Part shown: one piece after another, positions 33,819 to 44,999 of the stretch
Layout: every line of letters starts with the position of its first letter
Numbering within the stretch: position 1 is the first letter of the stretch
Assembly: GCA_027257055.1 (NCBI GenBank)
Contig: JAPVLO010000161.1
Span: forward strand, 1,116,001-1,180,000
Length of the DNA: 64,000 nt
From: Cephalopachus bancanus
Taxonomy: Eukaryota; Chordata; Mammalia; Primates; Tarsiidae
Direction of reading: 5' to 3'
Translations under genes and position numbers: made by a program
The notes under the pieces: model-generated
The model's database searches: none
What the model was told of the DNA's origin: nothing
Seen by the model: only the letters and a program-made list of their open reading frames with translations

Positions 33819-34440
33819 TGTTGGGGCTTAGAAACCAATATTGCAAAATATGGTGCTTTGTACATGTTGGACGGAAAAAGGAGCCTTAAGGCCTCTCTAA
33901 CACCTCTGTCCCATCACCAGTCTCTCCAAAAAAATAGGATACAATTTCTCTCGTAAATTCCTTTATCTGCCTAAAGTCTGAACTTACCAAAGAAGAAAAA
34001 TCAGGTCCCTTCCCTGAGTTTTCATGAATTAAACTTACATCATAGGAAAAAAAAAAAAAGACTAAAGTTGGTCAATAAACCTAGCGGTCACACAGCAGAC
34101 TTCTGTCTACTTTGTGGGCCCAGCAGACCATTGTATGCTTGTGAAGTCCTTTGGATTCTCCCTACTAATCATTTATTGCCCCTAAACAGAATTCCTTTCC
34201 TCCCCCTTCCATAACCTGTTTTGCAGAATCCAAGGGGTCATTCTTCTTCCTGTGACTTCAAGATGGTTTATAAGCTTCTGCACCCTTTTTGGGTGTTGAC
34301 TCTTCATTCTGAAGGCTCCCAGGTATACACATTAAATAAATTGCTTGCCTTTTCTCCAATTAACCTGTCTGCTACGAGTTGATTTTCCAGTGAAATTTTT
34401 GAGGGCATAGGTTTCGAAAGTCCCCTTTACCCTTATATCA
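33819..34440 (+). mobile_element. Class I ERV-type LTR, probably solo
   Basis: It has the usual LTR layout. It begins 'tgttggggcttagaaaccaa', has a TATA-like 'gtttataagcttctgcaccc' near 34265-34284, a polyadenylation-type 'attaaataaattgc' at 34331-34344, a U5-like 'cctgtctgctacgagttgat', and ends near 'cccttatatca'. No second LTR or interior was found, so it is read as a solo LTR. The family name is not certain and the target duplication is unclear. Confidence 0.7.
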
Positions 34441-35186
34441 GCCTCTCAGCAGGGGTGGTATGGTTGACTCAGAGTTTGTTCATTTAGCTGGGCATTGTGG
34501 TGGACAGAGGTTCAGAGAGAGAATTTGAAACAAACAAACAAGCAAACAAAAAAGTAACTGTGATAAAGAAAAGAACTTGAGTTTCTCTGAATGTTCTGAG
34601 AGAGTCTCAGATTTTTATAACCAAATTGGATTACAGAAATCATTGGACTAGTCTAAGATTTAAGTAGGCAAGGGCCGAAAAATGTGATATTTATTCTAGC
34701 AGTTCAAGTTTCAGAACAGAGTATGCAGCTGTGAGATTAAAACCAACTCTGTGTTTAGCCATGGCTGAGATGAGATTCTTTGCACAAACTGACAATTATT
34801 GTGATTTTCTTATTATAAAGATAATACATATTTCCAGCAGAAAATACACTTGGTCATTACTCTTGATTTTTCTATGTGTCTGGATGTTGGTTTCCGCTTA
34901 TTCTGGGAGTTGTCTAGAAAAGGTCTAAGTCAAGGTTATTTATGGATGTTCTTCACTGCCATATTGAGTCTGTATGTACAGTTAGGGTTTCCTTCACTTT
35001 TGGTAGCCAAGAGAATCAAAGGTATTTTTTGAGACGATCCATTAGGGGAAAATATTTAGAAGAGGGGTCAGGCGGTTACACTCCACCATAAGAATTCCTG
35101 TAGAATTTCCTTTAGAATTGACCCATGAAACCTTCCTGAATTCCCTGTGGGGAGAAGACATGACAACTTTTCTTGACTGAATTCGC
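34441..35186. other. Unassigned, non-coding
   Basis: Contains a short 'acaaacaaacaagcaaacaa' run at 34530-34550. No gene or repeat family is recognised; the two 60-65 codon frames overlap each other. Confidence 0.4.
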
Positions 35187-35196
35187 ATATTTTGAG

Positions 35197-35491
35197 GGGT
35201 TTTTAAAAAACTTTTAATTTTAAAGACGTGGGGTACAATTCAGGTTTAGGTATAAAATGCTCATTATGCAGGTACCCTTGTTGATGAGGTGTGTGCTCCC
35301 TCCCCGGGCAGTTTCCCATTACTGCCAATCCCTTTCTTGTAGTATTATGATAATTGTTCAAGATCAACTTATGAGTGAGAACATGTGGTACTAACTTCTC
35401 TGTTTCTGTGATAGATCACTCAGTATGATAGACTCTAAATCCATCCAAGTTGCTGTGAATTTCATAATTTTGTCTTTTTTATGACTGTGTA
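35197..35491 (-). mobile_element. 5'-truncated L1 3' end, antisense
   Basis: Same 3'UTR as the L1 at 8678: 'gtggggtacaattcaggttt', 'ccgggcagtttcccattact', 'tatgagtgagaacatgtggt'. It is bounded by an exact 10-bp target duplication 'atattttgag' at 35187-35196 and 35492-35501, so it is a complete 295-bp truncated insertion. Confidence 0.95.
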
Positions 35492-35689
35492 ATATTTTGA
35501 GCTTTATGAACTAATAATGATGAAGACTGCTTAGGGTTGTTTGAACAACTTCTTCTTAATTAAATCACATAAATAATTATGCCATTTGAGAAATGATAGA
35601 TCAGAAGTTCAACAAGTAACTGAAAGATCATTGGAAATATATCAGAATCCAAAGGTATTGGATTCTGACAGTCATAAGTGTGCATTTAA

Positions 35690-35885
35690 TAGTGTTTTGG
35701 GCTTTTATATATTCAAGGCAAACATACTGCTTAAATTACTTATTTAACCCTCATTATAACTCTGCTGAGTTGAATAGTCTTGGACTCCTTCTATAGAAGA
35801 CCAAGAAATTTAATAACAAGTCTCTGAACAAGCAAGTAACAGATCCAGTCCTTAAATCCAGCTAGCAACCCTGATTTTAACCATT
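35690..35885 (-). repeat. MIR SINE, antisense, diverged
   Basis: 'atttaaccctcattataact', 'agaccaagaaatttaataac' and 'gcaagtaacagatccagtcc' are in antisense MIR order. Confidence 0.55.
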
Positions 35886-35889
35886 TTTT

Positions 35890-37995
35890 TCAGTATTTGG
35901 TTGTGTCATATGCAGTCTGGAATACGATTTTGCTTTGATAGTATGATTTTGCTGTCAAACCATATTTTAATATGGAAGCAAAGTTACATTTTTCAGAGAT
36001 TCAGATTGTTTTAAGTGCAGATTTTCTCATAATTCAGTCTCAAGAGAGAAGGTACTTATTGAAAAGCTTTGTTTCATGCATTAAAAAAAGATAGAGTTCC
36101 TTACTTTCCAGGTGTCTAGCGAATAATGATGAGTACTAGAAAGAATCGTCATGAATATGCTTGCTTAAGATATCCTGTAAGATATCTCTTAAGTCAGAGG
36201 TACAGACTTAAGGGAAAGAGGTGGTGAATATTCACGTCAAGATTTCAGTTTACTTCATAACAAAATTAAAATAGAATGAAAAAATGAGTCCTCTAAATTA
36301 TATGCTGTCATCACACGCTAGAAAGAACATAGGTATTAATTTCTGTTGGGTTAAATAGCTAGTAAAAAGCCAGAATCAACATATCTATATATCATCTCAA
36401 TATTGTTATATCTTTTTTGAAAAAAACGAAACTATGGATTTTTGATATTATTAAAAGAAGATGGCAAAGAAAAAAATTCATCATGATCACATAAATCGTA
36501 AGTCTGGCAAAAATGGTTCCTAAGACATAGTTGTTAAGTGATATTTGACAACTGGAATATTGAATTGTATGTCCAATGGGAATGATGTTTAAATTAGTGG
36601 GTTTTTGTTTTTCTTTTTGAGGTGGTAACTTTGAGGGCATGATGCAGATAATCTAATCATCTCCAGGTGTAGGTCACGAGGAAATGGGCCATCTGATAAA
36701 TCATATTCTGTCTTCAAAAATGTCCCTTCACAGCTGTTAAATGTCTACTTGGGTTAAAAAGTTAAAAGGCATAAATTACTAGGAATAAAGGTGTTGGATC
36801 TTGATTTCTAAAAGTCAGACTGTGGTGAGGAGGAGCAAAACTTCTTAGCTCTATGTCCGAGTTGCAAAAATGATGGGTCTCAGCTATTTTCCACAAGTTT
36901 ATCTTTAATTTCATGAAAAGAATCAACTTACATGCCAGAAAACCTCAACTTCCACCCGAAAACCTCAACACTGGTTCCATTTCTGCCATGATCTTAATGT
37001 GTGATTTTGAAGAAATGAACAAGCCTCTTTGGGTATTGCTTTCATTAATAGAGGCAAAACATGTTTATCATTCTCACTATTATTATCAGGATCAAAAAAT
37101 AGTATGCATACCACAACAAAATATTTCAGTCTGCTCCAGGGGATGGAGAACGTGCTGGCAATGGTCTTTGTGTATATTTGTGTCCAGGCTGCGGTTATGG
37201 ACTGAACATAGTTCTAGGTTATTGCATTTATGGGCAAAGGACTGTAGTTAGACAAAGACCTGGTCTTGGTATTCCAGGTAAATGAAAATTTCCAGTGAGT
37301 TAGGGGTTGGGTGGGTAGCATTCAAGGAGAACATCTTAAGGTGAACTTTGATTATGCCTTCAGTGATATCTACCAGTGTCTCCCAACCCCACCATTAGAA
37401 TGGCCAGGGAAGAATAGGGATCGTCGTCAGTCTGGATAGTTTCCTCATACACATGCACGGTGCACTTTTCAGACAAAGACTCAGGAATAGCCCTCTGTGG
37501 ATTTCTGAATCCCCTTCTGTCTTTGGTTTCTCATCTCAAGGACACTCCCATGCAAATTCTAGCCTCTTGACCTCCAGCCCCAGAATCTACACTGTGTCTC
37601 TTCAGCTCTGACATCTGGCTTTGTTTTGTTTCCCCTCTGTGTGTTTCACCATGAGCACTCTCTGCAGACATGAGTTGGGACCCTTCTATGCTTTGCTGCA
37701 TTTGCTTCCCTTCTTGCAGGGATTAATGTCCTGTGCTACTGCTCAATTCCTGAAAACTCTTGGTTCTTCCACTTATCTGATTTTCTAGTCATGTAAGGCT
37801 GGAGTGGAACTCTGATCTCTTTTATTCCTTCATGGTTAAAAAGTCTTTCTTTTTAAAAAAATACTTGATTCAGGATTATCTTTTGCAGAAAGAACTGATA
37901 ACTGATGTCCCCAGTTCTTATTCTCTGTCTTCTGACAGTGACAAGGTGTTGTCCGACAGCCCCTCACCCCTGAGCCAGGGAGCCAATTAGAACAA
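35890..37995. other. Repeat-poor unique block, no gene seen
   Basis: About 2.1 kb with no confident transposable element. The 112-codon frame at 36913-37251 has no recognisable domain and no supporting structure. Note 'aaaacctcaacttccacccg' followed by 'aaaacctcaacactggttcc', a short imperfect tandem echo at 36940-36980. Confidence 0.45.
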
Positions 37996-37999
37996 CTCT

Positions 38000-38160
38000 C
38001 ACTAATTCTGTATGCAACAACTCACCTCAGATTCACAGCCAATCTGTAAGGTAAGTGTGATTGTTTTGTTTCCAGGGGCCAATTAATTAAGACCAAAAGT
38101 AACACAGTGATGGCAGAGAAAGAATTTGGGCCCATATCCATTGACTCTGTATATCACATA
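38000..38160 (-). repeat. MIR SINE, antisense, diverged
   Basis: 'caactcacctcagattcaca' then 'aattaattaagaccaaaagt' and 'agaaagaatttgggcccata' fits an antisense MIR. Confidence 0.5.
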
Positions 38161-38164
38161 TTAG

Positions 38165-39520
38165 AATAAATTCCATATATAGTAAAGGGTTAGATGGAAG
38201 AAATGAAAACAGAAGACAAATAAGACAAGAAGAAAGTGCAACTGGCTGTTTAGCTTATCTCTAGATGTAAACAAAACAATAGATGAAAAATATATTTTCT
38301 TATAGAATTATACTGCGACCAAACCAGACTTCCAGATTCACTCATTTAATTTGCTCCCTATTAATAAAAGTGTATGATAAACATCTTTTTGTATAAAACT
38401 TTTCTTTCCCCAATTTTGAAACATTTCTTTAAGATAGAGTTTTCAGAACTAGAATTTAGAGATAATGTACATGAATATTTTTAATGTTCTTTATAAATAC
38501 TTATAAAAAGATGGAAATAATTCACATGCCCTTTAAAGATATTTGAGGATGCATATTGCATCATATATTTATCGCAGTTTGGATCACCATTTTTGTATCT
38601 TTGCTAATTTCACGGACACAAAATGACTTCCTACTTTGTTGTAATTTTCCCCCCATTTCCAACATGGCTGTGCATCATTTTAAAAGTTTGTTAGAAATTT
38701 ATTTGCTTTTTTGTTGAATGAGAGGATCTAAGTGTTTTTTAAAAAATATTGATTTGCTCTGTGGAAGGTAATTAAATGTTGAAGACATTCATCATTTGTC
38801 ATATATGGTGTAAATTTTTAATAATAATTTTAACTGCAAATTTCTCCTTTAGAAAATGGAGGCTGCCTTACAGAAGCCCTGACATTTAGGCAGGCAGATA
38901 AGAAGAAACCATGTCTGTGTCTGCATGAAACAAGCATCTCTGCTGTCAGTTAACTATAGCCACCTAATCCTCCAGATTTTATCTTGTGTGTAACTGGCTT
39001 CCTCCCCACCCTATCCCCACCTTCCAGTTTTGAGCTGCAACCCCTCCTCTAAGTGGGATTTGAAGTATGAACAAAGGGTAATTGTCTTTTATCTCATTCT
39101 CATCTCTCTTTCCTCCCCACCCAGACTCTTCTTAGGCATTAAGTATCATAACATTCACAGGATGGGCCTGTGAACCATCTGCCATGATACAGAGAGAGCA
39201 GTTGAGAAGAAATCATGTGTAGATTAAAGGCTGTCTCCTTCTGTCACTTAAACAAGCACATCCCGGATTTGTACTGTAATATAAATGAAAGAGGTAAGCT
39301 AAATGTCTTAGCCATTTAAGTTGCATGAAATTAGTATTGTGTGGTTGGACAATTCCCCTGAAGGGACCAGGAGGAACATCTCTCCGTGGACATCTCAGTG
39401 AACGTTTTTAATATAGGTTGGAAAAGAAGATCAGATAATACCAGCAAATCGAGGAAGAAAGACAGTGTAATACAATATGTGTTCAAAATCAATTTCACAT
39501 GGCTATATCCCTGCCATGTG
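38165..39520. other. Repeat-poor unique block, conserved-looking
   Basis: No gene or transposable element is recognised. The part at 38750-39000 ('ggaaggtaattaaatgttga', 'ttcatcatttgtcatatatg', 'tttaggcaggcagataagaa') is non-repetitive, AT-rich and motif-dense. That is the sort of sequence often found in conserved non-coding elements, but this needs alignment. Confidence 0.45.
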
Positions 39521-39524
39521 AAAA

Positions 39525-39660
39525 ACTCATTCATTCATTTACTCATTCATTCATTCAATTGAACACACACACAGGCTGCCCAAAGCCATGGTCCCTATAG
39601 AGACTCTCAGGCTAACAGAGGTGTAGACAAGCAAATAGATAATGGAATCCTAGGATTAGA
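39525..39660 (-). repeat. L2 3' end, antisense, with (CATT)n run
   Basis: 'ctcattcattcatttactca' then 'ttcattcattcaattgaaca', followed by 'gtccctatagagactctcag' and 'gcaaatagataatggaatcc', is a degraded antisense L2 terminus. Confidence 0.6.
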
Positions 39661-39661
39661 A

Positions 39662-39885
39662 CGAGGTTCTGAAAAGGGCCTGGCCTTTGCAGCTGACACA
39701 TCTCAATTAGAATCCTAACCTTGGAAACTGGCTGACCGTGTGACCTTGGCCTTAAACTTTCTGAGGTTTAAATCTATCATTTGTGATATGTGGATAAAAA
39801 CATCTCTCTCTAAGAAGCTCTTGTGAGGATTAAATACATAAAATAGTGACATAAAGGCCCCAATTCAATAGGCATTTAGCAGCTG
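39662..39885 (+). repeat. MIR SINE
   Basis: 'ctggctgaccgtgtgacctt' to 'cttgtgaggattaaatacat' and 'gtgacataaaggccccaatt' is in MIR order. Confidence 0.75.
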
Positions 39886-39889
39886 ATTA

Positions 39890-41200
39890 AAACCAAAGGC
39901 ATGTCCAAAGTACAATGATCAATTTAAAAAAAGACACTTAAAAAGCGTCATCACAATAAAGGAGATTTTTGAACTGAATTTTGAGGGAAATGTGGAAATT
40001 TGCAGGTGAATAAAGCAAAGAGATCATTCCATGCTGGGAGAGACCATGCCCCAAATCTGAAAAGAATGACCCTTTAAATAATGTGGGTTGATAATTTAAA
40101 GATGGCATGTGGTAAATGTGGAAGGTCCAGGAGAATTTGGCTGATTGGATGTCATGAGGTTTCACATGGGGTCCTGGTCTGTGAAATGGCCCTCTACATT
40201 GAACAAGCCTAGAAACTTGATTTTGTCAATGTACTGTGAAAGATTTGATCTTCAGAAAGACTTACACTAACCTAGTTATTGATAGACCGATATATAACCG
40301 GAAAGCCTGTGTTACTTTCCATTGATAAACTTAACTGATTATAAGGATGGGGTACTTACATCAGCATCTAAATACCTTTTCCCCCTGAACATAGATGCAC
40401 AGAAGATGTCTTGTCAGGTGCAACACTTTGAGGCATACTTCTCTCCATAGTAAGAGTCAGAGGGTTCCAGTGCTCTCTCTTTGTCCTGGACAGGAATGTC
40501 ACCAAGGCAAGAGATGCCTCTCTATCTTTCCACATTGACCAACAGTTGCTCTTTCTAATTGAAAAAAGAATTGTAACATTTTGAGATTGCCAACTCATTT
40601 ACTTAGATCATGGTTAATCTTGTGTCCACAAGGAGCCAGTCAATACCCCGGGGATGGCCCCGTGTGTCTTTGCTCTCAACCTCTAGCTATCTCTGCTATC
40701 TCTTCTATCGATATATCTACTCTTCCTAGGACAGTGCCTCTCCACAGATGGCACACAGCAAATATCTCTTAAAGAATTAATGAGTTATTAGGGTCACAAT
40801 ATTCCGATTTTTTACTTAAGTTTTCAGAAGTCTATCTTTTGACTGGTTTAGGTGATTTCACTTCTGGTCCCTTTGTCTCAGTGTATTGCCAACAACCTTG
40901 TAGACTTAGAATTTAAAAAGTATGAGTGGCTGATGGGAGACTTGGTAGAGAAGGTTATGAAGAGTACTGTGCTCTAAACCAAGGAATAATAATCTGAGAA
41001 CTGAACGTACTATTCTTTCTTCTTTTTCACTGAAACTACCCCCCTTTTTCTGTTTTGAGTCTCTATAACAGTTAAACCTCCAATCTCAGAGGTTTAACAC
41101 TACCAAATTGGTTTCTCATTCACGACTGGGGTCAGTGTTTGGTGGGTGGCTTTTCATGGGGTGATTCAGGGATCCACGCTCCTTCCTTCCACATATAAAG
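39890..41200. other. Mostly unassigned; possible L2 end at 40700-40790
   Basis: 'aggacagtgcctctccacag' followed by 'agcaaatatctcttaaagaa' resembles an L2 terminus on the plus strand. No gene is recognised. Confidence 0.4.
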
Positions 41201-41203
41201 AGC

Positions 41204-41372
41204 AGCAGTTCTTCATATGTGGTCTCCAGTCCTGTAGCATCAGCACCACCTGGGAATTTGTAAGAAATGCAGATCCTTGGGCCCCACCTCAGACCTCCTG
41301 AAACTCTGGAGATAGGATGGAGCCATTTGTATTTTAACAAGCTCTCTAGGCAATTCTGATAAGCACCAACAA
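41204..41372 (-). mobile_element. MER5A-type hAT element
   Basis: 'gcagttcttcatatgtggtc', 'gcatcagcaccacctgggaa', 'gggccccacctcagacctcc' and 'gcaattctgataagcacc' follow MER5A in reverse orientation to the copy at 63509. Confidence 0.85.
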
Positions 41373-41985
41373 TTTAGAGCCACCTTTCTAAGAGGAACAT
41401 GTCATTTTGGTGACTTGAATTGGAACTTGTTCCAAAGACGTAATTTAATTATGAGAAATGTAGTATGTAGTATGTAGTATGGTAATTGTACCGTTATTGT
41501 ACTCAAGCACTTATTGAGTTCCTACTATGTGTCAGGGCCTGTGGCATGTGCTAGAAATACACCAACTGTTGAGATGCTGACCTATCACTACTCTACTTCA
41601 GATATTTTGGATTAAATCATCTTCTGTTGGCTTACCTTGGTACTTAATAGTCAAGTACACAGTAGGCAATTTATAGATGCTTGTCAAAAGAAAATGAATG
41701 ATGACTGAATTATTTTACCTTCCTGAGGTTCAAATTTCTAACCTTGGGGAAAGAGGGACTTGAACTTCAAAACTGATCTCTTGGGCCCCTTCTGGATATA
41801 TTCTAGCAAAATACATCTCTAACATTCAGGGGGAAAAAAAACTCACTGGCGGGAGCCATCTTGTCTCCCTCTGCTGCCTGTAGACACAGAAAATGTTTAC
41901 AAGAATATTCTGGGGCAAAACCTCATCTGCATAGAGAAGGCCATTCCCTAGGTTAGCGCAATAATGGTAAGGATGACAACAGTAA
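41373..41985. other. Unassigned; short tandem and L2/MIR scraps
   Basis: 'tagtatg' is repeated three times at 41461-41481. Scraps such as 'ttgagttcctactatgtgtc' (41515-41535) and 'cagtaggcaatttatagatg' (41660-41680) look like L2 or MIR ends. No gene is seen. Confidence 0.45.
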
Positions 41986-41989
41986 CAAG

Positions 41990-42215
41990 AAAGCAAACAA
42001 TTACTGATCACTGGCTAAGAGCCAGGCATCTGACATGCGTTGTTTTACAGAATCTCACAACCTTTGAGGTAGTTGCTTTTGTTTATTCCCACATTAGAGC
42101 TGAAGGTGTCGAGACCAGAGGCTCAGCCAATCGGCCAAGGCCGCGCATTTAGGGAGTGAGCAAATTGGGATACAAGCTCAGGCTGTGTGTGGCTCTAAAG
42201 CCAGTGTGTTTAACT
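41990..42215 (-). repeat. MIR SINE, antisense
   Basis: 'aagagccaggcatctgacat', 'tcacaacctttgaggtagtt' and 'tgggatacaagctcaggctg' are in antisense MIR order. Confidence 0.75.
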
Positions 42216-42439
42216 TCTAGCTTAAATTGTGAAACCAACTTAAAGCTTAAGAAAATAGAAGTAAACCCTTATGCTACAGCGGGAAAGAACAGGATCAGAA
42301 GGAGAAGAAAGCTCTTGATTAAAGCTTCTGTAGCATATTGATAGCAGATGTGTGGGGCGGTGAGCAAGGCCTTTTGGGAAAGATTTGTGAGGAGGAGAGA
42401 GCCACATTAGACAGAGCAAGGCATAGGCTTTTGTGTGTC

Positions 42440-42560
42440 TAGGTCCTAGCAGAGGCCCTGTCTACGGGCTATAAGGCCTTGGACAAATCAATTAACCTTT
42501 ATGAGCTTTACGAGCCTATGGCCTATAAAATGAGGGCGATACCTTTAATGACTGTCTTAC
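42440..42560 (+). repeat. MIR core fragment
   Basis: 'aaggccttggacaaatcaat' then 'taacctttatgagctttacg' and 'ataaaatgagggcgatacct' is the MIR core on the plus strand. Confidence 0.65.
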
Positions 42561-43400
42561 ATGACCACTATAAGACTCCAATGAAAAAAATTACAGTGCA
42601 CATAAAATTGGTACCCACGGAAGCCATTCTTAGAAAGTAGCGTGATGCTACAAGCTTTAAGACGAAGCAACTGATGTTTCCAGGGTGGAACTGATAAGGA
42701 AATATCTGAGCTGGTCAAGAAAAATGCCTGGAAATTCCACAGACAAATGAGCGAAAGACACCCACTGCAGAGAGAGTGACCAGCCGGTGCAGAGACAGGA
42801 AGACAGGTAGCAACACAGTGTGTAGTAATGGACGTGTTTGAGTGGGTGTGTGAGATGTGGTTAGGGAATGAGAGGAGGAGGATAGAGAAAGACAAGACCT
42901 GGTGATGCTTCTTATGTTTTCCATGAGAATGAAAAATCGGCGTATTTGTGTTGAAATGAAAATGAAAACAGTGCTGAAGCATAAATGAGAAGATGTTTTG
43001 TGCAAACCTCTGTAAGCTCCAGAGCACCATCCAAATGTTAGTTATGGCTGATGCTGCTGGTGTTGTCAAGTGACAGCAAGCCAGCGATTGTCATCCTTAA
43101 AAGATTGCATGCAATGTCAAACAGTTGTAAGGAATGCTTTAAAAGATTTTTTTTATCCCGTGGGGAGGAGGGATGCTGTCTCCATCCAAATTGAGGGTGA
43201 TTTATTACCACGCGTGATCAATAGTGGTAGTTCTGCATCAATTTTATATCTAATTTAAAATTTTGAGGTCTCAATGTGCTCATTAAAGAATATAATGGAT
43301 TTACATATTTTAATTATGTTTTATGGATTGTGAACATAATGTAATTAAAAGACTTTTCAGGAGGTGTGATTAATGAACAGGGTGGCCCGACATATGGCGA
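42561..43400. other. Unique block with conserved-looking AT-rich part; no gene supported
   Basis: The 170-codon antisense frame at 42557-43069 is the longest frame outside recognised repeats. It is rich in Ser, His and Leu, lacks any known domain, and a second frame overlaps it, so I do not call it. At 43080-43400 the sequence is AT-rich and motif-dense: a perfect 12-bp palindrome 'attgcatgcaat' (43104-43115), 'tgtaattaaaa' and an 'aggtgtgattaatga' cluster. Confidence 0.45.
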
Positions 43401-43689
43401 GAGACACCATACCGAGTGGACTCGGGTGAGAGGAGTCCAGACCCATGGCTGACAGCCCAGGCCAGAGTGTTAAGACACTGCTCCTGGTGGTGGGAACCTA
43501 ATGATGCCACTGCCTGGCAGGAACGTGGCAGGAACGAGGAGACCCAAGCAGGAGGGAGCACATCAGGCCAGCAAGAGGCCACGTGCCATGTCTGAGCCCG
43601 TGTGTATGCTGCGTGCGGCAGAATGATCCTTTCCTTCTGCCCTTTCTTATCTCTCTTACCTGCCCCCTCACCTTCTCTACTGCTGCAGC

Positions 43690-44115
43690 CTTAGTTTACA
43701 ACCCCAGTAACACTTTTATTTTAAACTGTGCTAAAAGACACACAATATACGATGTACCATCTTACCCATTTTGAGCGTTCAGCTGAGCGGTGTTGAGTAT
43801 ATTCATGTCACTGTGCAACAGATCTCCACCACTTTTTCATCTTGCAACCCTAAAACTCTATCCCTGTAAAAAACAGCCCCCCCTTTTTTCTTCCTCTATG
43901 GATTTGACTACTCTAAGTACTCCACGTAAATGGAATCATGCAGTATTTGTCTTTTTGTGACGGACTTATTTCATTTAAGTTAGTGTCTTCGAGGTTCAGC
44001 TACATTGTGGCATGTGACAAGATCACCTTCTTTTAAAAATCTGAATCATAATCCATTGTGTGTATAGATTACATTTCTCTATCCTTTCGTCTGATGATGG
44101 ACAATTAACAACTCC
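43690..44115 (-). mobile_element. L1 fragment, antisense ORF2 3' region
   Basis: 'gatgtaccatcttacccatt', 'actgtgcaacagatctccac', 'ggaatcatgcagtatttgtc' and 'aatccattgtgtgtatagat' are in antisense L1 order. Confidence 0.8.
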
Positions 44116-44129
44116 GTTAACCCTCGTCT

Positions 44130-44475
44130 GCGCTGTTGTGATGCCTCTCAACCAGTCTTTCTAACTCCAGTCTTCTCAGGACTTCTCAGACTCACCTCTT
44201 GATAACGTGCAGGAGGGCTCTTTCTAAAATGATAGGTTGCTATCCTGTTTAAAAATCTATTGCTCTTTGAACATCTGTCACTCTGTCTAGTTATAGCACT
44301 CTCATGACGTGGCTACTTTGCCGTGCAATTTTGTTCCTTCTTTTGCCACGCGGTTCATCAACCCTAGTCTTGGCCAACTCTACCCAACATTCATCACCTC
44401 CAAAAACATTTGCACTTTCACGTGCTTGCACATCTGTGCCTGAAAAGTCTGAGTCTGCTGTGTCTGAAACCTTTC
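44130..44475 (+). repeat. L2 LINE fragment
   Basis: 'caggagggctctttctaaaa', 'tcctgtttaaaaatctattg' and 'catcacctccaaaaacattt' resemble the L2 ORF2 end ('gctgcctggagtgatctttc', 'cctgcttaaaaccctcc'). The 121-codon frame at 44304-44669 is L2 plus hAT sequence and is not a gene. Confidence 0.55.
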
Positions 44476-44528
44476 TGGATCTGCCTTTCTATCGGCCATA
44501 TCTTAACCAAATAAAGGAAAGTCTAGGA

Positions 44529-44735
44529 CAGGGTTTGGCAAACTATGGCCAGAGGGGCAAATCCAGTTTGCCACCTGTTTTGTTTTTTTTTAAATGTATT
44601 GGAACACAGCCAGCCCATTGGAACACAGCCAGCCCATTGGAACGCAGCCATGCCCTTTTGTTTCTGTAGTCCATGGCTGCATTTGCACTACAATTCAAAG
44701 CTCTTTAAAGAAAATATTTGCCAGCCCTCCTCTAG
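44529..44735 (+). mobile_element. hAT-type MER element with an internal tandem expansion
   Basis: 'agggtttggcaaactatggc' and 'ccatggctgcatttgcacta' to 'aaatatttgccagccctcct' is a common mammalian nonautonomous hAT-like element. Inside it, the 19-mer 'ttggaacacagccagccca' occurs twice exactly (44599-44617, 44618-44636). A third, diverged copy starts at 44637, where the consensus normally has one. Confidence 0.75.
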
Positions 44736-44740
44736 GCCAT

Positions 44741-44885
44741 GCCTTGTGTTCAAATTCATCTCTGCTGTTTCTTAGCTGTGACCTTGTATAAGTAATTCAA
44801 CTTCCTTGTATCTCAGCTAGAAAAGACATAATAATGACAACCCACTTCACAGCTTTATTGTGAAGATTGCGATAATACATATAGA
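44741..44885 (+). repeat. MIR SINE
   Basis: 'cttagctgtgaccttgtata', 'agtaattcaacttccttgta' and 'ctttattgtgaagattgcga' follow the MIR core. Confidence 0.7.
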
Positions 44886-44999
44886 TGCCAGGGCGGCCAT
44901 TGAGGCAGCAGGAGTGTCTGTGCTGGATTGTCAGACACAGTACAATCCTAAGTACTGACTGCAGCCCAGACTTCTTTTTCCCTGGAGGCAATATGGAAA

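Noticed and set aside
42557..43069. 170-codon antisense open frame outside recognised repeats
   Set aside because: Ser/His/Leu-rich, with no domain, no conserved start context and a second overlapping frame. Chance frames of this size are expected in 64 kb.
44304..44669. 121-codon open frame that might be a secreted protein
   Set aside because: It consists of L2 and hAT-element sequence with the 19-bp tandem expansion inside.
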